NCBI RefSeq assembly: GCF_010500835.1 | Contig: NZ_JAAAMJ010000014.1 | Span: forward strand, 1-64,000 | Reading direction: 5' to 3' | Length of the DNA: 64,000 nt | Source of the DNA: Aurantimonas aggregata | GTDB taxonomy: Bacteria > Pseudomonadota > Alphaproteobacteria > Rhizobiales > Rhizobiaceae | Part shown: positions 44,083-53,346 of the stretch, piece by piece | Position numbering within the stretch: position 1 is the first letter of the stretch | Layout: every line of letters begins with the position of its first letter | Notes under the pieces: model-generated | Seen by the model: only the letters and a program-made list of their open reading frames with translations | Databases searched by the model: none | Told to the model about the DNA's origin: nothing | Made by a program: the position numbers and the translations under genes

Positions 44083-44209
44083 GCTTTCTCTCCAGTCGTA
44101 GAGCCAATGTGCCTGGGGCTGACGGGTTCCTGAGCACGTGACGATCGAGCCTCGGCCGCGCTTTCACGCAGGCTTGCGGGGGCAACGCAAATCGCTTCCA
44201 AGTGACCGC

Positions 44210-44581
44210 ATGAACCAGCCTCCGGATGAGCCGCGCCTGCGGCTGCGCATCGTCTTCGGACCCGGCGAGATGATGGGGCCGGGCAAGGCCGAGCTCCTGG
44301 AGCGCATCCGCGCGACCGGTTCGATCGCCGCCGCCGGTCGCGAGATGGGCATGAGCTATAAGCGCGCCTGGATGCTGGTGGAGACGCTGAACGCGATGTT
44401 CCGGGAGCCCTTGGTCACCAGCACGCGCGGCGGCACGGGCGGCGGCGGCGCATCGCTGACCGATACTGGAGAGTCGGTGCTCAGGCTGTATCGCGCCGTC
44501 GCGGCAAAGGCAGCGACGGCGGGGACCACCGAGCTGTCGGCGCTGCAGGCGATGCTGAGCGATATTCCCGACGGAAAATAA
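44210..44581 (+). CDS. ModE-type regulator, DNA-binding domain only
   Basis: 123 residues from the ATG at 44210. It has the ModE/LysR-like winged helix: LLERIRATGSIAAAGREMGMSYKRAWMLVETLNAMF, then GGTGGGGASLTDTGESVL. The C-terminal molybdate-binding (MOP/TOBE) domains of full-length ModE are absent. It is directly upstream of modA, so it probably regulates modABC; how it would sense molybdate is unclear. Such one-domain regulators are common in alphaproteobacteria. Confidence 0.88.
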   Translation: MNQPPDEPRLRLRIVFGPGEMMGPGKAELLERIRATGSIAAAGREMGMSYKRAWMLVETLNAMFREPLVTSTRGGTGGGGASLTDTGESVLRLYRAVAAKAATAGTTELSALQAMLSDIPDGK

Positions 44582-44641
44582 CGATTGCCACCGACGCCGC
44601 GGCGGAGCGATATGTTTCACCAGACATCTCAGGAGTTTCGC

Positions 44642-45415
44642 ATGCGCAGGGCACGTTTTCAGGGGAGCATCGTCGCCGCTTTCCTTGCGGTCGGAATTGC
44701 CTTGGCGCCGATGCAGGCGGCGGCGGACGAAGTGGTCGTCTTCGCGGCGGCCAGCCTCACCAATGCGCTCGACCGGATCGCCGCTGGCTGGAGCGCCGAG
44801 ACAGGGAACACGGCGGTGATCTCCTATGCCGGCTCGTCGGCGCTGGCCCGGCAGATCCAGCAGGGGGCGCCGGCCGACATCTTCGTCTCCGCCAGCGTCG
44901 ACTGGATGGATGCGGTGGCCGGGGACCTGCGCGAGGGGACGCGGCGCGACCTTCTCGGCAATACGCTGGTGCTGATCACGCACGGCGGGGATGCCGCGCC
45001 GGTGACCGTCGATGACAGTCTCGATCTAGGGGGGATGCTGGGCGACGGACGGCTGGCGATGGCGCTGGTCGACGCGGTGCCCGCCGGCATCTACGGCAAG
45101 GCGGCGCTCACCAGCCTCGGGCTGTGGGACGATGTCGAAGCACGCGTCGCGCAGACCGACAACGTCCGCGCCGCCCTAGCACTGGTGGCGCGCAACGAGG
45201 CGCCGCTCGGCATCGTCTACGCCACCGACGCCGCCGCAGAGGACGATGTCAGCGTCATCGGTACGTTTCCGACGGAAAGCCACGCCCCGATCGTCTATCC
45301 TGCGGCCATCACGGCGGAGAGCCAGAGCCCCGTCGCCGCGGCATTCCTCGACTATCTCGGTAGCGACGCGGCGAGGGCAATCTGGGAGGCCGAGGGTTTC
45401 ACGGTGATCGAGTGA
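44642..45415 (+). CDS. modA: Molybdate ABC transporter binding protein
   Basis: 257 residues from the ATG at 44642 (AGGAG upstream), signal peptide cleaved at AAADE. ModA features are VVVFAAASLTNAL, ISYAGSSALARQIQQGAPADIFVSA and VPAGIYGKAALTSLG with oxyanion-binding Ser and Ala backbone positions. It binds molybdate or tungstate in the periplasm. The half-palindrome ATGT/ACAT around 44611-44627, overlapping the RBS, may be an operator. It overlaps modB by four bases. Confidence 0.95.
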   Translation: MRRARFQGSIVAAFLAVGIALAPMQAAADEVVVFAAASLTNALDRIAAGWSAETGNTAVISYAGSSALARQIQQGAPADIFVSASVDWMDAVAGDLREGTRRDLLGNTLVLITHGGDAAPVTVDDSLDLGGMLGDGRLAMALVDAVPAGIYGKAALTSLGLWDDVEARVAQTDNVRAALALVARNEAPLGIVYATDAAAEDDVSVIGTFPTESHAPIVYPAAITAESQSPVAAAFLDYLGSDAARAIWEAEGFTVIE

Positions 45416-46125
45416 GTTGGGAAGCCGTCTCTGGCTGGCTGGGCCCCGAGGAATGGCAGGCCGTCGGCCTGTCGCTGCACGTCGCTCTCTGGGCGACATT
45501 CGCCAGCCTGCCGCTCGGCGTCTTCGTCGCCTACGCGCTGGCGCGCTGGTCGTTTCCCGGCAAGCAGGTGCTGAACGGCATCGTGCATCTGCCGCTGATC
45601 CTGCCGCCGGTCGTCACCGGTTACCTGCTGCTGCTCAGCTTCGGGCGGCGCGGCGCGGTGGGCGGGTTTCTCGAGAGCTGGTTCGGCATCGTCTTCGCCT
45701 TCCGCTGGACCGGCGCGGCGCTGGCGGCCGCCATCATGGCGTTTCCGCTGATGGTGCGGGCCATCCGGCTCGCCATCGAGGCCGTGGACCCCAAGCTCGA
45801 GCAGGCCGCCTCGACGCTGGGCGCCTCGCGGCCGTGGGTCTTCGCGACGGTCACGCTGCCGCTGATCCTGCCCGGCGTCATCGCCGGCGCGATCCTCGCC
45901 TTCGCCAAGGCGATCGGCGAGTTCGGGGCGACGATCACCTTCGTCTCGAACATCCCCGGCCAGACCCAGACGATCCCCTCGGCGATCTACGCCCTCCTGC
46001 AGGTGCCGGGCGGCGAAGCGGCGGCAGGCCGGCTGGTGATCGTCTCGATCGTCGTCGCCATGGGCGCGCTTCTCGTCTCGGAGTTCCTGGCGCAGCGCGT
46101 CGCCCGTCGCGTGGCCGGGACATGA
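45412..46125 (+). CDS. modB: Molybdate ABC transporter permease
   Basis: 237 residues from a GTG at 45412 overlapping the modA stop (GTGA). Five or six hydrophobic segments; LPLILPPVVTGYLLLLSFGRRG near the N-terminus and EQAASTLGASRPWVFATVTLPLILPGV (EAA loop, in pieces) followed by FAKAIGEFGATITFVSNIPGQTQT are typical of ModB. It is the inner-membrane channel for molybdate. Confidence 0.95.
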   Translation: MSWEAVSGWLGPEEWQAVGLSLHVALWATFASLPLGVFVAYALARWSFPGKQVLNGIVHLPLILPPVVTGYLLLLSFGRRGAVGGFLESWFGIVFAFRWTGAALAAAIMAFPLMVRAIRLAIEAVDPKLEQAASTLGASRPWVFATVTLPLILPGVIAGAILAFAKAIGEFGATITFVSNIPGQTQTIPSAIYALLQVPGGEAAAGRLVIVSIVVAMGALLVSEFLAQRVARRVAGT

Positions 46126-47225
46126 CGCTCTCGGTCGCCATCCGGCACCGGTTCGGGGCCTTCTCGCTCGACGTCGCCTTCGAGGCGCCGAAAGGCGTCA
46201 CCGTGCTGTACGGCCGCTCGGGCTCGGGCAAGACGACGCTGGTCAACGCCGTCGCGGGCCTTCTGCGACCGGATGCCGGCCGGGTCAGCGCGGACGACTG
46301 GCTGTTGTTCGACACCGCCGCCAGGCACTGGCTGGCGCCGCATCGCCGCCGCATCGGCTACATCTTCCAGGAGGGGCGGTTGTTTCCGCATCTGTCGGTG
46401 CGACAGAACCTGGCCTATGGCCGCCGCTTCGCGCCGAAGGCGGCGCCCCGCGAGGATCCCGCCCGGGTAATCGACATGCTCGGCATCGGCCATCTCCTGG
46501 ATCGCCGTCCCGCGATGCTGTCGGGTGGCGAGAAGCAGCGGGTCGCGATCGGCCGGGCGCTTTTGTCGGCGCCCCGGCTGATCCTCGCCGACGAGCCGCT
46601 GGCCTCGCTCGACGACCAGCGCAAGGCGGAGATCCTGCCGTATTTCGAGCGGCTGCGCGACGAGGTCGCGATCCCGATCCTCTATGTCAGCCACTCGGCA
46701 TCGGAAGTCGCCCGGCTGGCGACCACGGTCGTCGCCCTCGGCCACGGCCGGGTGACCGCCGTCGGGACGGCTCAGGACGTGCTCGGCGACCCGCAGCAGG
46801 TGCTCGGGATACGCGACGCTGCCTCGCTCCTGACCGGTCGCGTCGTCGCCCATCACGACGTCGGGTTGAGCGAGCTGGCGACGGCGGGCGGCGCGCTGTT
46901 CCTGCCGCGCGTCGCAGGTTCCATCGGCACGCGCCTGCGCGTCAGGATCGCGGCGCAGGACGTCATCCTGTCCCGCGCCCGGCCCGAGGGACTGTCCGCG
47001 CTCAACATCCTGAAGGGCCACGTCGACCATGTGCGGCCCGGACAGGGGCCCGGCGCCATGGTTGCCCTGCGGCTGGGCGACGAGACGTTGCTCGCGCGGA
47101 TAACCCAGCGCTCGGCGAGCGCGATGGACCTGCAGCCGGGCGAGACCTGCCACGCAATCCTGAAGACCGTGGCGGTGGCGCCGGAGGATGTCGGTCGCGC
47201 CGTGCCCGCGATCGAGGCGCCCTGA
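46122..47225 (+). CDS. modC: Molybdate ABC transporter ATPase
   Basis: 367 residues, ATGA overlap with modB. Walker A GRSGSGKTT, Q-loop YIFQEGRLFPH, signature LSGGEKQRV, Walker B LILADEP and VSHSASEV; a C-terminal MOP domain (LSALNILKGHVDHV) is present and can bind molybdate for feedback inhibition. It completes the modABC importer. Confidence 0.95.
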   Translation: MTLSVAIRHRFGAFSLDVAFEAPKGVTVLYGRSGSGKTTLVNAVAGLLRPDAGRVSADDWLLFDTAARHWLAPHRRRIGYIFQEGRLFPHLSVRQNLAYGRRFAPKAAPREDPARVIDMLGIGHLLDRRPAMLSGGEKQRVAIGRALLSAPRLILADEPLASLDDQRKAEILPYFERLRDEVAIPILYVSHSASEVARLATTVVALGHGRVTAVGTAQDVLGDPQQVLGIRDAASLLTGRVVAHHDVGLSELATAGGALFLPRVAGSIGTRLRVRIAAQDVILSRARPEGLSALNILKGHVDHVRPGQGPGAMVALRLGDETLLARITQRSASAMDLQPGETCHAILKTVAVAPEDVGRAVPAIEAP

Positions 47226-47331
47226 CGCCTGCGACCGACCCGGTTGCCTGTCATTTCATCACTCTGCACCCTCTCGCAGCAACGTGGCGGTCGGCAGACG
47301 CCGAGGCCGGTGCAGCCACGGCGCCGCATGA

Positions 47332-47347
47332 TGGCACGGCTTTTGCA
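47332..47347 (+). promoter_or_regulatory. Sigma-54 (RpoN) promoter
   Basis: TGGCACGGCTTTTGCA matches the sigma-54 consensus TGGCACG-N4-TTGCA at every fixed position, with GG and GC 10 bases apart. Transcription would start near 47359, about 30 bases before the TTG start of the ATPase gene. This implies nitrogen- or activator-dependent expression of the operon 47389-53145. The enhancer-binding activator is not in the window. Confidence 0.85.
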
Positions 47348-47388
47348 CCGCTGAGGGAACGCTCCTCTCGCGCGGGATATGATCGACC

Positions 47389-48390
47389 TTGCCGACCAAC
47401 GCCACAGACCTGGAACTGGCTGCCGTGACAAAGGCCTATGGCGAAACGATTGCCGTCGACCGGGTGTCGCTGAGGATTCCGGGCGGGACCTATTGCTGCC
47501 TGCTCGGGCCCTCCGGCTGCGGCAAGACCTCGACGCTGCGAATGATCGCCGGGCACGAATTCGTCTCCGACGGCGACGTGATGATCGGCAACACCATCGT
47601 CAATGACCTGCCGCCGGCCAAGCGCGGCACGGCGATGATGTTCCAGAGCTACGCGCTGTTTCCGCATCTCGACGTGCGCGACAACGTCGCCTTCTCGCTG
47701 AAGATGGCGGGTGTCGCCAAGGAGGAACGCCGCCGCAAGGCGGACGAGTTGCTCGCCCTCGTCGACATGGGATCGTACGCCGCGCGCCTGCCGACCCAGC
47801 TCTCCGGCGGCCAGCAGCAGCGCGTGGCACTGGCCCGGGCGCTGGTGACCAACCCGTCGGTGCTGCTGCTCGACGAGCCGCTCTCGGCACTCGACCCGTT
47901 CCTGCGCATCCGCATGCGCGCCGAGCTGAAACGCTACCAGCGCGAGTTCGGCATCTCCTTCGTCCACGTCACCCACAGCCAGGAAGAGGCGATGGCGCTC
48001 GCCGACATGGTGGTGGTGATGAATGACGGGCGGATCGAGCAGGTCGGCAGTCCGCGCGAGATCTTCAACGCCCCGCGCACCCGCTTCGTCGCCCAGTTCA
48101 TGGGCGGCCACAATGTCGTGCCCGACGAGGGCCGGACCTATGCGATCCGCGCCGACCATCTGCGGCTCTATCGCGGCGCCGGGACGGATGCCGCCGACCG
48201 GCGTTCGCCGGCGACGGTCACCGGCGTCGAGTACCAGGGCATGACGGTGCACGTCTCGCTCGCCCGCCCGGACGGGCTCGAGCTCGTCGCCACCCTGCCC
48301 GAACGGGAGTTCGACCGGACCCCGGTCGTGCGCGGCGACGAGGTCCTGGTCGGCTGGGACGCGGCCGACCGTCACGAACTCGCCGCCTGA
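47389..48390 (+). CDS. ABC transporter ATPase (PotA type)
   Basis: 333 residues from a TTG at 47389; no in-frame ATG gives a full-length protein. Walker A GPSGCGKTS, Q-loop MMFQSYALFPH, signature LSGGQQQRV, Walker B VLLLDEP, switch VTHSQEEA, and a short TOBE domain from about residue 240. It is the first gene of the sigma-54-controlled importer operon, of the spermidine/putrescine class. Confidence 0.93.
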   Translation: MPTNATDLELAAVTKAYGETIAVDRVSLRIPGGTYCCLLGPSGCGKTSTLRMIAGHEFVSDGDVMIGNTIVNDLPPAKRGTAMMFQSYALFPHLDVRDNVAFSLKMAGVAKEERRRKADELLALVDMGSYAARLPTQLSGGQQQRVALARALVTNPSVLLLDEPLSALDPFLRIRMRAELKRYQREFGISFVHVTHSQEEAMALADMVVVMNDGRIEQVGSPREIFNAPRTRFVAQFMGGHNVVPDEGRTYAIRADHLRLYRGAGTDAADRRSPATVTGVEYQGMTVHVSLARPDGLELVATLPEREFDRTPVVRGDEVLVGWDAADRHELAA

Positions 48391-48421
48391 ACCACAGCAT
48401 CAGCAACAGGGAGATCATCGG

Positions 48422-49702
48422 ATGATCAAGCAAACTCTCGGCCGCGGCTTCGATCGCCGCTCGGTACTCAAGGGATCGGCCGCGCTTCTGGGCGCCGGCG
48501 TCGTGACCAAGGTCACCGGCTTTCCGGCGATCGCGCAGGAGAAGGTCACGCTGCGCTATCTCTCGACGGCGGTGAACCAGTCGCCCGGCATTGCCGCCAA
48601 GGCCAGCGAGGATCTCGGCATCAACATCGAGTACATCGCGGTGACGACCGACGACGTCGCCAAGCGCGTGATCACCCAGCCGAACTCGTTCGACCTCGTC
48701 GACACCGAATATTTCGCCCTGCCCAAGCTCATGCCCTCGGGCAACATCATGGGGCTCGACGCCTCGAAGATCACCAATGCGGGCAAGATCGCCAGCGTCA
48801 TCCGCGAGGGCAAGGTCGCCGGCAAGGCGATCGGCCTCGACGGCACGGCGCCAGCCGAAGTCTTCTACCTGCCCGACGAGAAGGCCACCTCCTTCGCCAC
48901 CGAGGAGACCGGCTGGATCACGCTCATCCCGACCACCTACAACGCCGACACGCTGGGCATCCGGCCGGACCTGATCGACAAGCCGATCGACAGCTGGGCC
49001 TCGCTGCTCGACCCGGACTTCAAGGGCAAGGCGGCGATGCTCAACATCCCGTCGATCGGCATCATGGATGCGGCGATGGCGCTCGAGGCGCGCGGCGACA
49101 TCACCTATGGCGACAAGGGCAACATGACCCGCGAGGAGATCGACAAGACGATCGCCGCGCTGATCGAGGCCAAGCGCGCCGGCCAGTTCCGTGCCTTCTG
49201 GACCGACTTCAACGAGTCGGTGAACCTGATGGCGTCCGGCGAGGTGGTCATCCAGTCGATGTGGTCGCCGGCGGTCACCGCCGTGCGCACCCAGGGCATC
49301 GAGTGCAAGTACCAGCCGCTGAAGGAAGGCTACCGCGCCTGGGCGTCGGGCTTCGGCCTGCCGGTGGCGATCGCCGACCGCGAGAAGGACGCGGCCTACG
49401 AGTTCATCAACTGGTTCCTGTCCGGCTGGGCCGGCGCGCATCTGGCCAAGCAGGGCTACTATACCGCCGTCCTGGAGACGACCAAGGAGGCGATGGAGCC
49501 CTACGAATGGGCCTACTGGTTCGAGGGCGCCGCGGCCGAGCAGGACATCCTCGCGCCGGACGGCAAGCTGCTCGAGAAGGCCGGCGCGGTCCGCGACGGC
49601 GGCTCCTATGACGAACGCATGGGCGCCGTCGCCTGCTGGAACGCCGTCATGGACGAGAACATCTACATGATCCGCAAGTGGAACGAGTTCATTGCCGCCT
49701 GA
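48422..49702 (+). CDS. Tat-exported polyamine-type ABC substrate-binding protein
   Basis: 426 residues, long for the family. The N-terminus has a twin-arginine motif (DRRSVLKGSAALLGAG) and is cut near AIAQE, so export is probably by the Tat route as a folded protein. The mature part is a PotD-like binding protein (ITLIPTTYNADTLGIRPDLI, DSWASLLDPDFKGKAAML, GWAGAHLAKQGYYTAV). The ligand is unknown. The racemase and sigma-54 control suggest a nitrogen-containing compound. Confidence 0.88.
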   Translation: MIKQTLGRGFDRRSVLKGSAALLGAGVVTKVTGFPAIAQEKVTLRYLSTAVNQSPGIAAKASEDLGINIEYIAVTTDDVAKRVITQPNSFDLVDTEYFALPKLMPSGNIMGLDASKITNAGKIASVIREGKVAGKAIGLDGTAPAEVFYLPDEKATSFATEETGWITLIPTTYNADTLGIRPDLIDKPIDSWASLLDPDFKGKAAMLNIPSIGIMDAAMALEARGDITYGDKGNMTREEIDKTIAALIEAKRAGQFRAFWTDFNESVNLMASGEVVIQSMWSPAVTAVRTQGIECKYQPLKEGYRAWASGFGLPVAIADREKDAAYEFINWFLSGWAGAHLAKQGYYTAVLETTKEAMEPYEWAYWFEGAAAEQDILAPDGKLLEKAGAVRDGGSYDERMGAVACWNAVMDENIYMIRKWNEFIAA

Positions 49703-49718
49703 GGCGATCAACCCGACC

Positions 49719-50666
49719 ATGGACGCTCCGGCCGGTGCCGGGGCGTCCAGCCGGACGGGCGGCATCGTCCGTCGCCGCGGCGGCCGCACCAGCTGGTCGC
49801 CGCGTTGGCTGCCCTACGCGCAGGCGGCGCCGCTGGCGCTGGTCTTCCTGCTGTTCTTCGTGCTGCCGCTGGTGACCACCTTCGTCGTCTCGTTCTGGGA
49901 ATATACCGAGTATTCGATCGAGCCGGCCTTCGTCTTCACCAACTACACCGACGTCTTCTATGGCTGCGTCGCCGACCTGCCGCGCCTCTGCACCACCTTC
50001 GCGACCTATCTGTCGACGCTGAAATTCGTCGCGATCGTCTGGGCGATCACGCTGACGCTCGGCTTCACCATCGCCTATTTCCTCGCCTTCCACGTGCGCA
50101 CTTTGCCCATGCAGATCGCGCTCTTCCTGGTCTGCACCATCCCGTTCTGGACCTCGAACGTCATTCGGACGATCTCCTGGATCCCGCTGCTCGGGCGCAA
50201 CGGCCTCGTCAACGAGACCCTGCAGGGCATCGGCCTGACCAGCCAGCCGCAGGAATGGCTGCTCTATTCGGACTTCGCCGTCGCCCTCGCCCTCGTCCAC
50301 CTCTACACGCTGTTCATGGTGGTCCCGATCTTCAACTCGATGATGCGGATCGACCGCTCGCTGGTCGAGGCGGCGACCGACGCCGGGGCGAGCGGCTGGC
50401 AGACGCTGACCAACGTCATCGTGCCGCTGGCCAAGCCCGGCATCCTGATCGGCTCGATCTTCGTCGTCACCATCGTCACCGGCGACTATCTGACCATCGG
50501 CATCATGGGCGGCCAGCAGATCGCCTCGGTCGGCAAGATCATCCAGACCCAGATCAACTTCCTGCAGTTCCCGATCGCCGCCGCCAATGCCATCGTCCTG
50601 CTCGCGGTCGTCCTGGTGACGATCTGGGGCATGCTGCGCCTCGTCGACATCCGCAAGGAGCTCTGA
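49719..50666 (+). CDS. ABC transporter permease (PotB type)
   Basis: 315 residues from the ATG at 49719; a TTG at 49692 overlapping the previous gene is an alternative. Six hydrophobic segments (first LALVFLLFFVLPLVTTFVV) and the coupling loop SLVEAATDAGASGWQTLTNVIVPLAKPG. It has the long first periplasmic loop of PotB-like proteins (FYGCVADLPRLCTTFATY). It pairs with the following permease. Confidence 0.9.
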   Translation: MDAPAGAGASSRTGGIVRRRGGRTSWSPRWLPYAQAAPLALVFLLFFVLPLVTTFVVSFWEYTEYSIEPAFVFTNYTDVFYGCVADLPRLCTTFATYLSTLKFVAIVWAITLTLGFTIAYFLAFHVRTLPMQIALFLVCTIPFWTSNVIRTISWIPLLGRNGLVNETLQGIGLTSQPQEWLLYSDFAVALALVHLYTLFMVVPIFNSMMRIDRSLVEAATDAGASGWQTLTNVIVPLAKPGILIGSIFVVTIVTGDYLTIGIMGGQQIASVGKIIQTQINFLQFPIAAANAIVLLAVVLVTIWGMLRLVDIRKEL

Positions 50667-50668
50667 CC

Positions 50669-51556
50669 ATGAACAGACGCCAGGAAGGCAGGCCACTCAG
50701 CTTCTACGTGCTGGCGACGATCTTCGCGCTGTTCGTGGTGTTTCTCTACGGCCCGGTGGCGACGATCCTCGCGCTGTCCTTCCAGGGCCCGTCCGGCGGG
50801 CTCACCTTCCCGATGAACGGTGTCTCGCTCCACTGGTTCGAGCGGCTGTGGAGCGGCGGCGGCGTCGTCGACATCGGCAGCGCCTTCCGCCGCTCCTTCG
50901 CCCTCGGCCTCGTCGTCATGGTGCTGACGGTGGTCATCTCGGTCTCGGCGGGGCTCGCCTTCCGCAAGCGCTTCCGCGGTGCGACGGCGCTGTTCTACGT
51001 GGCGATCGCCAGCCTGATCGTTCCCTCGATCGTCGTCTCGCTCGGCATCGCGCTGGAGTTCCGCATCCTCGACGATCTCCTCGGCCAGGCGGCGACGGCG
51101 CTCGGCCTGACGCCGCCGCGCAACTCGATCGGCCTGTTCACCTCCGGCCTCGGCGCGCATCTCAGCTGGACGCTGCCCTTCGGCCTCTTGATCATGTTCG
51201 CGGTCTTCAACCGGCTCGACAAGAGCTACGAGGAGGCCGCCCGCGATCTCGGCGCGACGCCCTGGCAGAGCTTTCGCTTCGTCATCCTGCCGATGATCGC
51301 GCCGTTCCTGATCGGCATCTCGCTGTTCGGCTTCACCCTGTCCTGGGACGAGATCGCCCGCTCGAGCCAGACCATGGGATCGACCAACACGCTGCCGCTG
51401 GAACTCGCCGCGCTGACCACCACCGTGACGACGCCCGAGATCTACGCGCTCGGCACCACGGTGACAGCGGTGTCCTTCCTCGTCATCTTCGGCACGCTGG
51501 GGCTTTTCATCCTGATGCAGCGGCGCCGCGCCGCGCGCGGACTCCCGGGTGCCTGA
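50669..51556 (+). CDS. ABC transporter permease (PotC type)
   Basis: 295 residues from the ATG at 50669, two bases after the previous stop. Six hydrophobic segments and the coupling loop KSYEEAARDLGATPWQSFRFVILPMIAPF. The frame is open upstream, but that part is only a shadow of the first permease. It is the second channel subunit of the sigma-54-controlled importer. Confidence 0.9.
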   Translation: MNRRQEGRPLSFYVLATIFALFVVFLYGPVATILALSFQGPSGGLTFPMNGVSLHWFERLWSGGGVVDIGSAFRRSFALGLVVMVLTVVISVSAGLAFRKRFRGATALFYVAIASLIVPSIVVSLGIALEFRILDDLLGQAATALGLTPPRNSIGLFTSGLGAHLSWTLPFGLLIMFAVFNRLDKSYEEAARDLGATPWQSFRFVILPMIAPFLIGISLFGFTLSWDEIARSSQTMGSTNTLPLELAALTTTVTTPEIYALGTTVTAVSFLVIFGTLGLFILMQRRRAARGLPGA

Positions 51557-51562
51557 CATCGC

Positions 51563-52300
51563 ATGCGCATAGCCGTCATCAACCCCAATTCGACCCGCGC
51601 GATGACCGAGACGATCGCGCTCGCCGCCCGCCGGGCCGCCGCGCCCAGCACGACGATCATCGCCTGCCAGAACGACGACGGCCCGGCCTCGATCGAGGGC
51701 CATGTCGACGGGGCGCTGGCCGTGCCCGGCCTGCTGCGCGCCATCGCCGCGGCCGAGGACGACGGGGCGGACGCTTTCATTATCGCCTGTTTCGACGACA
51801 CCGGTCTCGACGCCGCCCGTTCGCTCGCGACCGGTCCGGTCATCGGCATCGGCGAGGCGGCGGCGCACATGGCGAGCCTCGTCGCACGGCGCTTCGCGGT
51901 GATCACGACGCTGTCCTGCTCGGTGCCGATCCTCGCCGACAACCTCGCCCGCAACGGGCTCGCCGCGCTGTGCTGCGGCGTGCGGGCCAGCGAGTTGCCG
52001 GTGCTGGCGCTGGAAGCCGATCCCGAGGCGGCGGGCCGGCGCATCTCCGAGGAGATCACCCGCGCGATCGACGAGGATGGCGCCGAGGCGATCGTCCTCG
52101 GCTGCGCCGGCATGGCGGATTTCGCCGCAGAGCTCGCCGAGCGGCACGGTCTGCCGGTGATCGAGGGCGTCGCCGCGGCAATCAAGCTCGCCGAGGCGGC
52201 GGTGTCGCTCGGCCTCAGGACGTCGAAGCTTGGCGGCTACGCCCCGGCCCGCCCGAAGCCGGGCGGCTTCCTGCGCGCGGCGGGCCCGTTCGTCCCGTGA
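51563..52300 (+). CDS. Asp/Glu/hydantoin racemase family protein
   Basis: 245 residues. It starts RIAVINPNSTRAMTETI, the hallmark of hydantoin/aspartate racemases, and has the two catalytic cysteines in IIACFDDTGLDAAR and VLGCAGMADFAAEL. These cofactor-independent enzymes invert an amino-acid or hydantoin stereocentre. It follows the permease by six bases and overlaps the GNAT gene by four, so it is likely to process the imported substrate. A maleate isomerase-like activity cannot be excluded. Confidence 0.9.
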   Translation: MRIAVINPNSTRAMTETIALAARRAAAPSTTIIACQNDDGPASIEGHVDGALAVPGLLRAIAAAEDDGADAFIIACFDDTGLDAARSLATGPVIGIGEAAAHMASLVARRFAVITTLSCSVPILADNLARNGLAALCCGVRASELPVLALEADPEAAGRRISEEITRAIDEDGAEAIVLGCAGMADFAAELAERHGLPVIEGVAAAIKLAEAAVSLGLRTSKLGGYAPARPKPGGFLRAAGPFVP

Positions 52301-53145
52301 GCGAGATCGCCATCCGCCCGATGACCGACGCCGACATGGCACTCGCGGTGGAATGGGCCGCTTGCGAGGGCTGGAACCCGGGCCTCTCGGACGCAGCCCT
52401 GTTCCGGCAGACCGATCCGGACGGCTTCCTCGTGGCGATCGAGGCGGGCGAGCCTGTCGCCTGCATCTCGGTCGTCGCCTATGGCGGACAGTTCGGCTTT
52501 CTCGGCTTCTACATCGTCCGGCCCGATCGCCGCGGCCACGGCATCGGGTGGACGCTCTGGCAGGCCGGCATGGCGCGTCTGGCGGGTCGCACCGTGGGTC
52601 TCGACGGCGTCGTCGACCAGCAGGACAATTATCGGCGCGCCGGCTTCACGCTGTCCCACCGCAACATCCGCCATGCCGGCCTCGCCGGCGGCGCAGCCAG
52701 GCCCGACCCCGGCGTGCGAGCGCCCGTATCGGACGATCTCGATGCGCTGGCGGCTTTCGACGCGGCGCATTTCGGGGCGATGCGCCGCGATTTCGTCAGG
52801 CGCTGGATCGCCGCGGACGGCCATCGCGCGCTTCTCCTTCGCGAGCCGGACGGCACTGTTTCCGGCTACGGCGTCATCCGGACCTGCCGCGACGGCTTCA
52901 AGGTCGGCCCGCTTTTCGCGATGTCGCCGGCGATCGCCGCCCGTCTCTTTGGGGCACTCGCCGCGACCTGCGCGCCGGACGCCCTGATCGTCCTCGATAC
53001 TCCCGAGCCGAACGCGGGCGCCTTGCAACTCGCGATCGATAGGGGACTCCACCCGGTCTTCGAGACGGCACGGATGTGGCACGGCGCAGCTCCTGACATG
53101 CCCTTGGGGCAGGTCTACGGGGTCACGACGTTCGAGCTCGGCTAA
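52297..53145 (+). CDS. GNAT acetyltransferase with C-terminal YitH-like domain
   Basis: 282 residues from a GTG at 52297 (GTGA overlap). The GNAT core has IRPMTDADMALAVEWAACEGWNPG, FLGFYIVRPDRRGHGIGWTLW (acetyl-CoA loop, R-x-x-G-x-G) and DNYRRAGF. The C-terminal half (VSDDLDALAAFDAAHFGAMRRDFVRRWI) matches the Acetyltransf_18/YitH-type domain. The acceptor is unknown; it may acetylate the product of the racemase pathway. It is the last gene of the operon. Confidence 0.85.
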   Translation: MSEIAIRPMTDADMALAVEWAACEGWNPGLSDAALFRQTDPDGFLVAIEAGEPVACISVVAYGGQFGFLGFYIVRPDRRGHGIGWTLWQAGMARLAGRTVGLDGVVDQQDNYRRAGFTLSHRNIRHAGLAGGAARPDPGVRAPVSDDLDALAAFDAAHFGAMRRDFVRRWIAADGHRALLLREPDGTVSGYGVIRTCRDGFKVGPLFAMSPAIAARLFGALAATCAPDALIVLDTPEPNAGALQLAIDRGLHPVFETARMWHGAAPDMPLGQVYGVTTFELG

Positions 53146-53346
53146 CAGCTACCCGGTGTTCAGCTCAAAGAGCTGATCGCCATTCGATCATCCGGCATTT
53201 CAGGGTTTTGTCGCACCGACGGTCCTTTCCTAAATATACTTCTGTGCAGGCCCCCTCGCCAGCGATTCGGGTAGTTCTCTACGACCTGATGCTGCGGCCG
53301 GCAGGCGGTGCCGCGAAGGTCGGCGCCGCCGACGGGCGCGCGTCGG

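Noticed and set aside
44609-44630. A classical ModE box upstream of modA
   Set aside because: Only a weak GATATGT/ACATCTC inverted repeat is seen, overlapping the ribosome binding site; it lacks the usual long TATA-containing palindrome.
49805-50668. A long N-terminal extension of the second permease
   Set aside because: This part overlaps the first permease in a different frame and is Arg/His-rich; the ATG at 50669 gives a normal-length permease.
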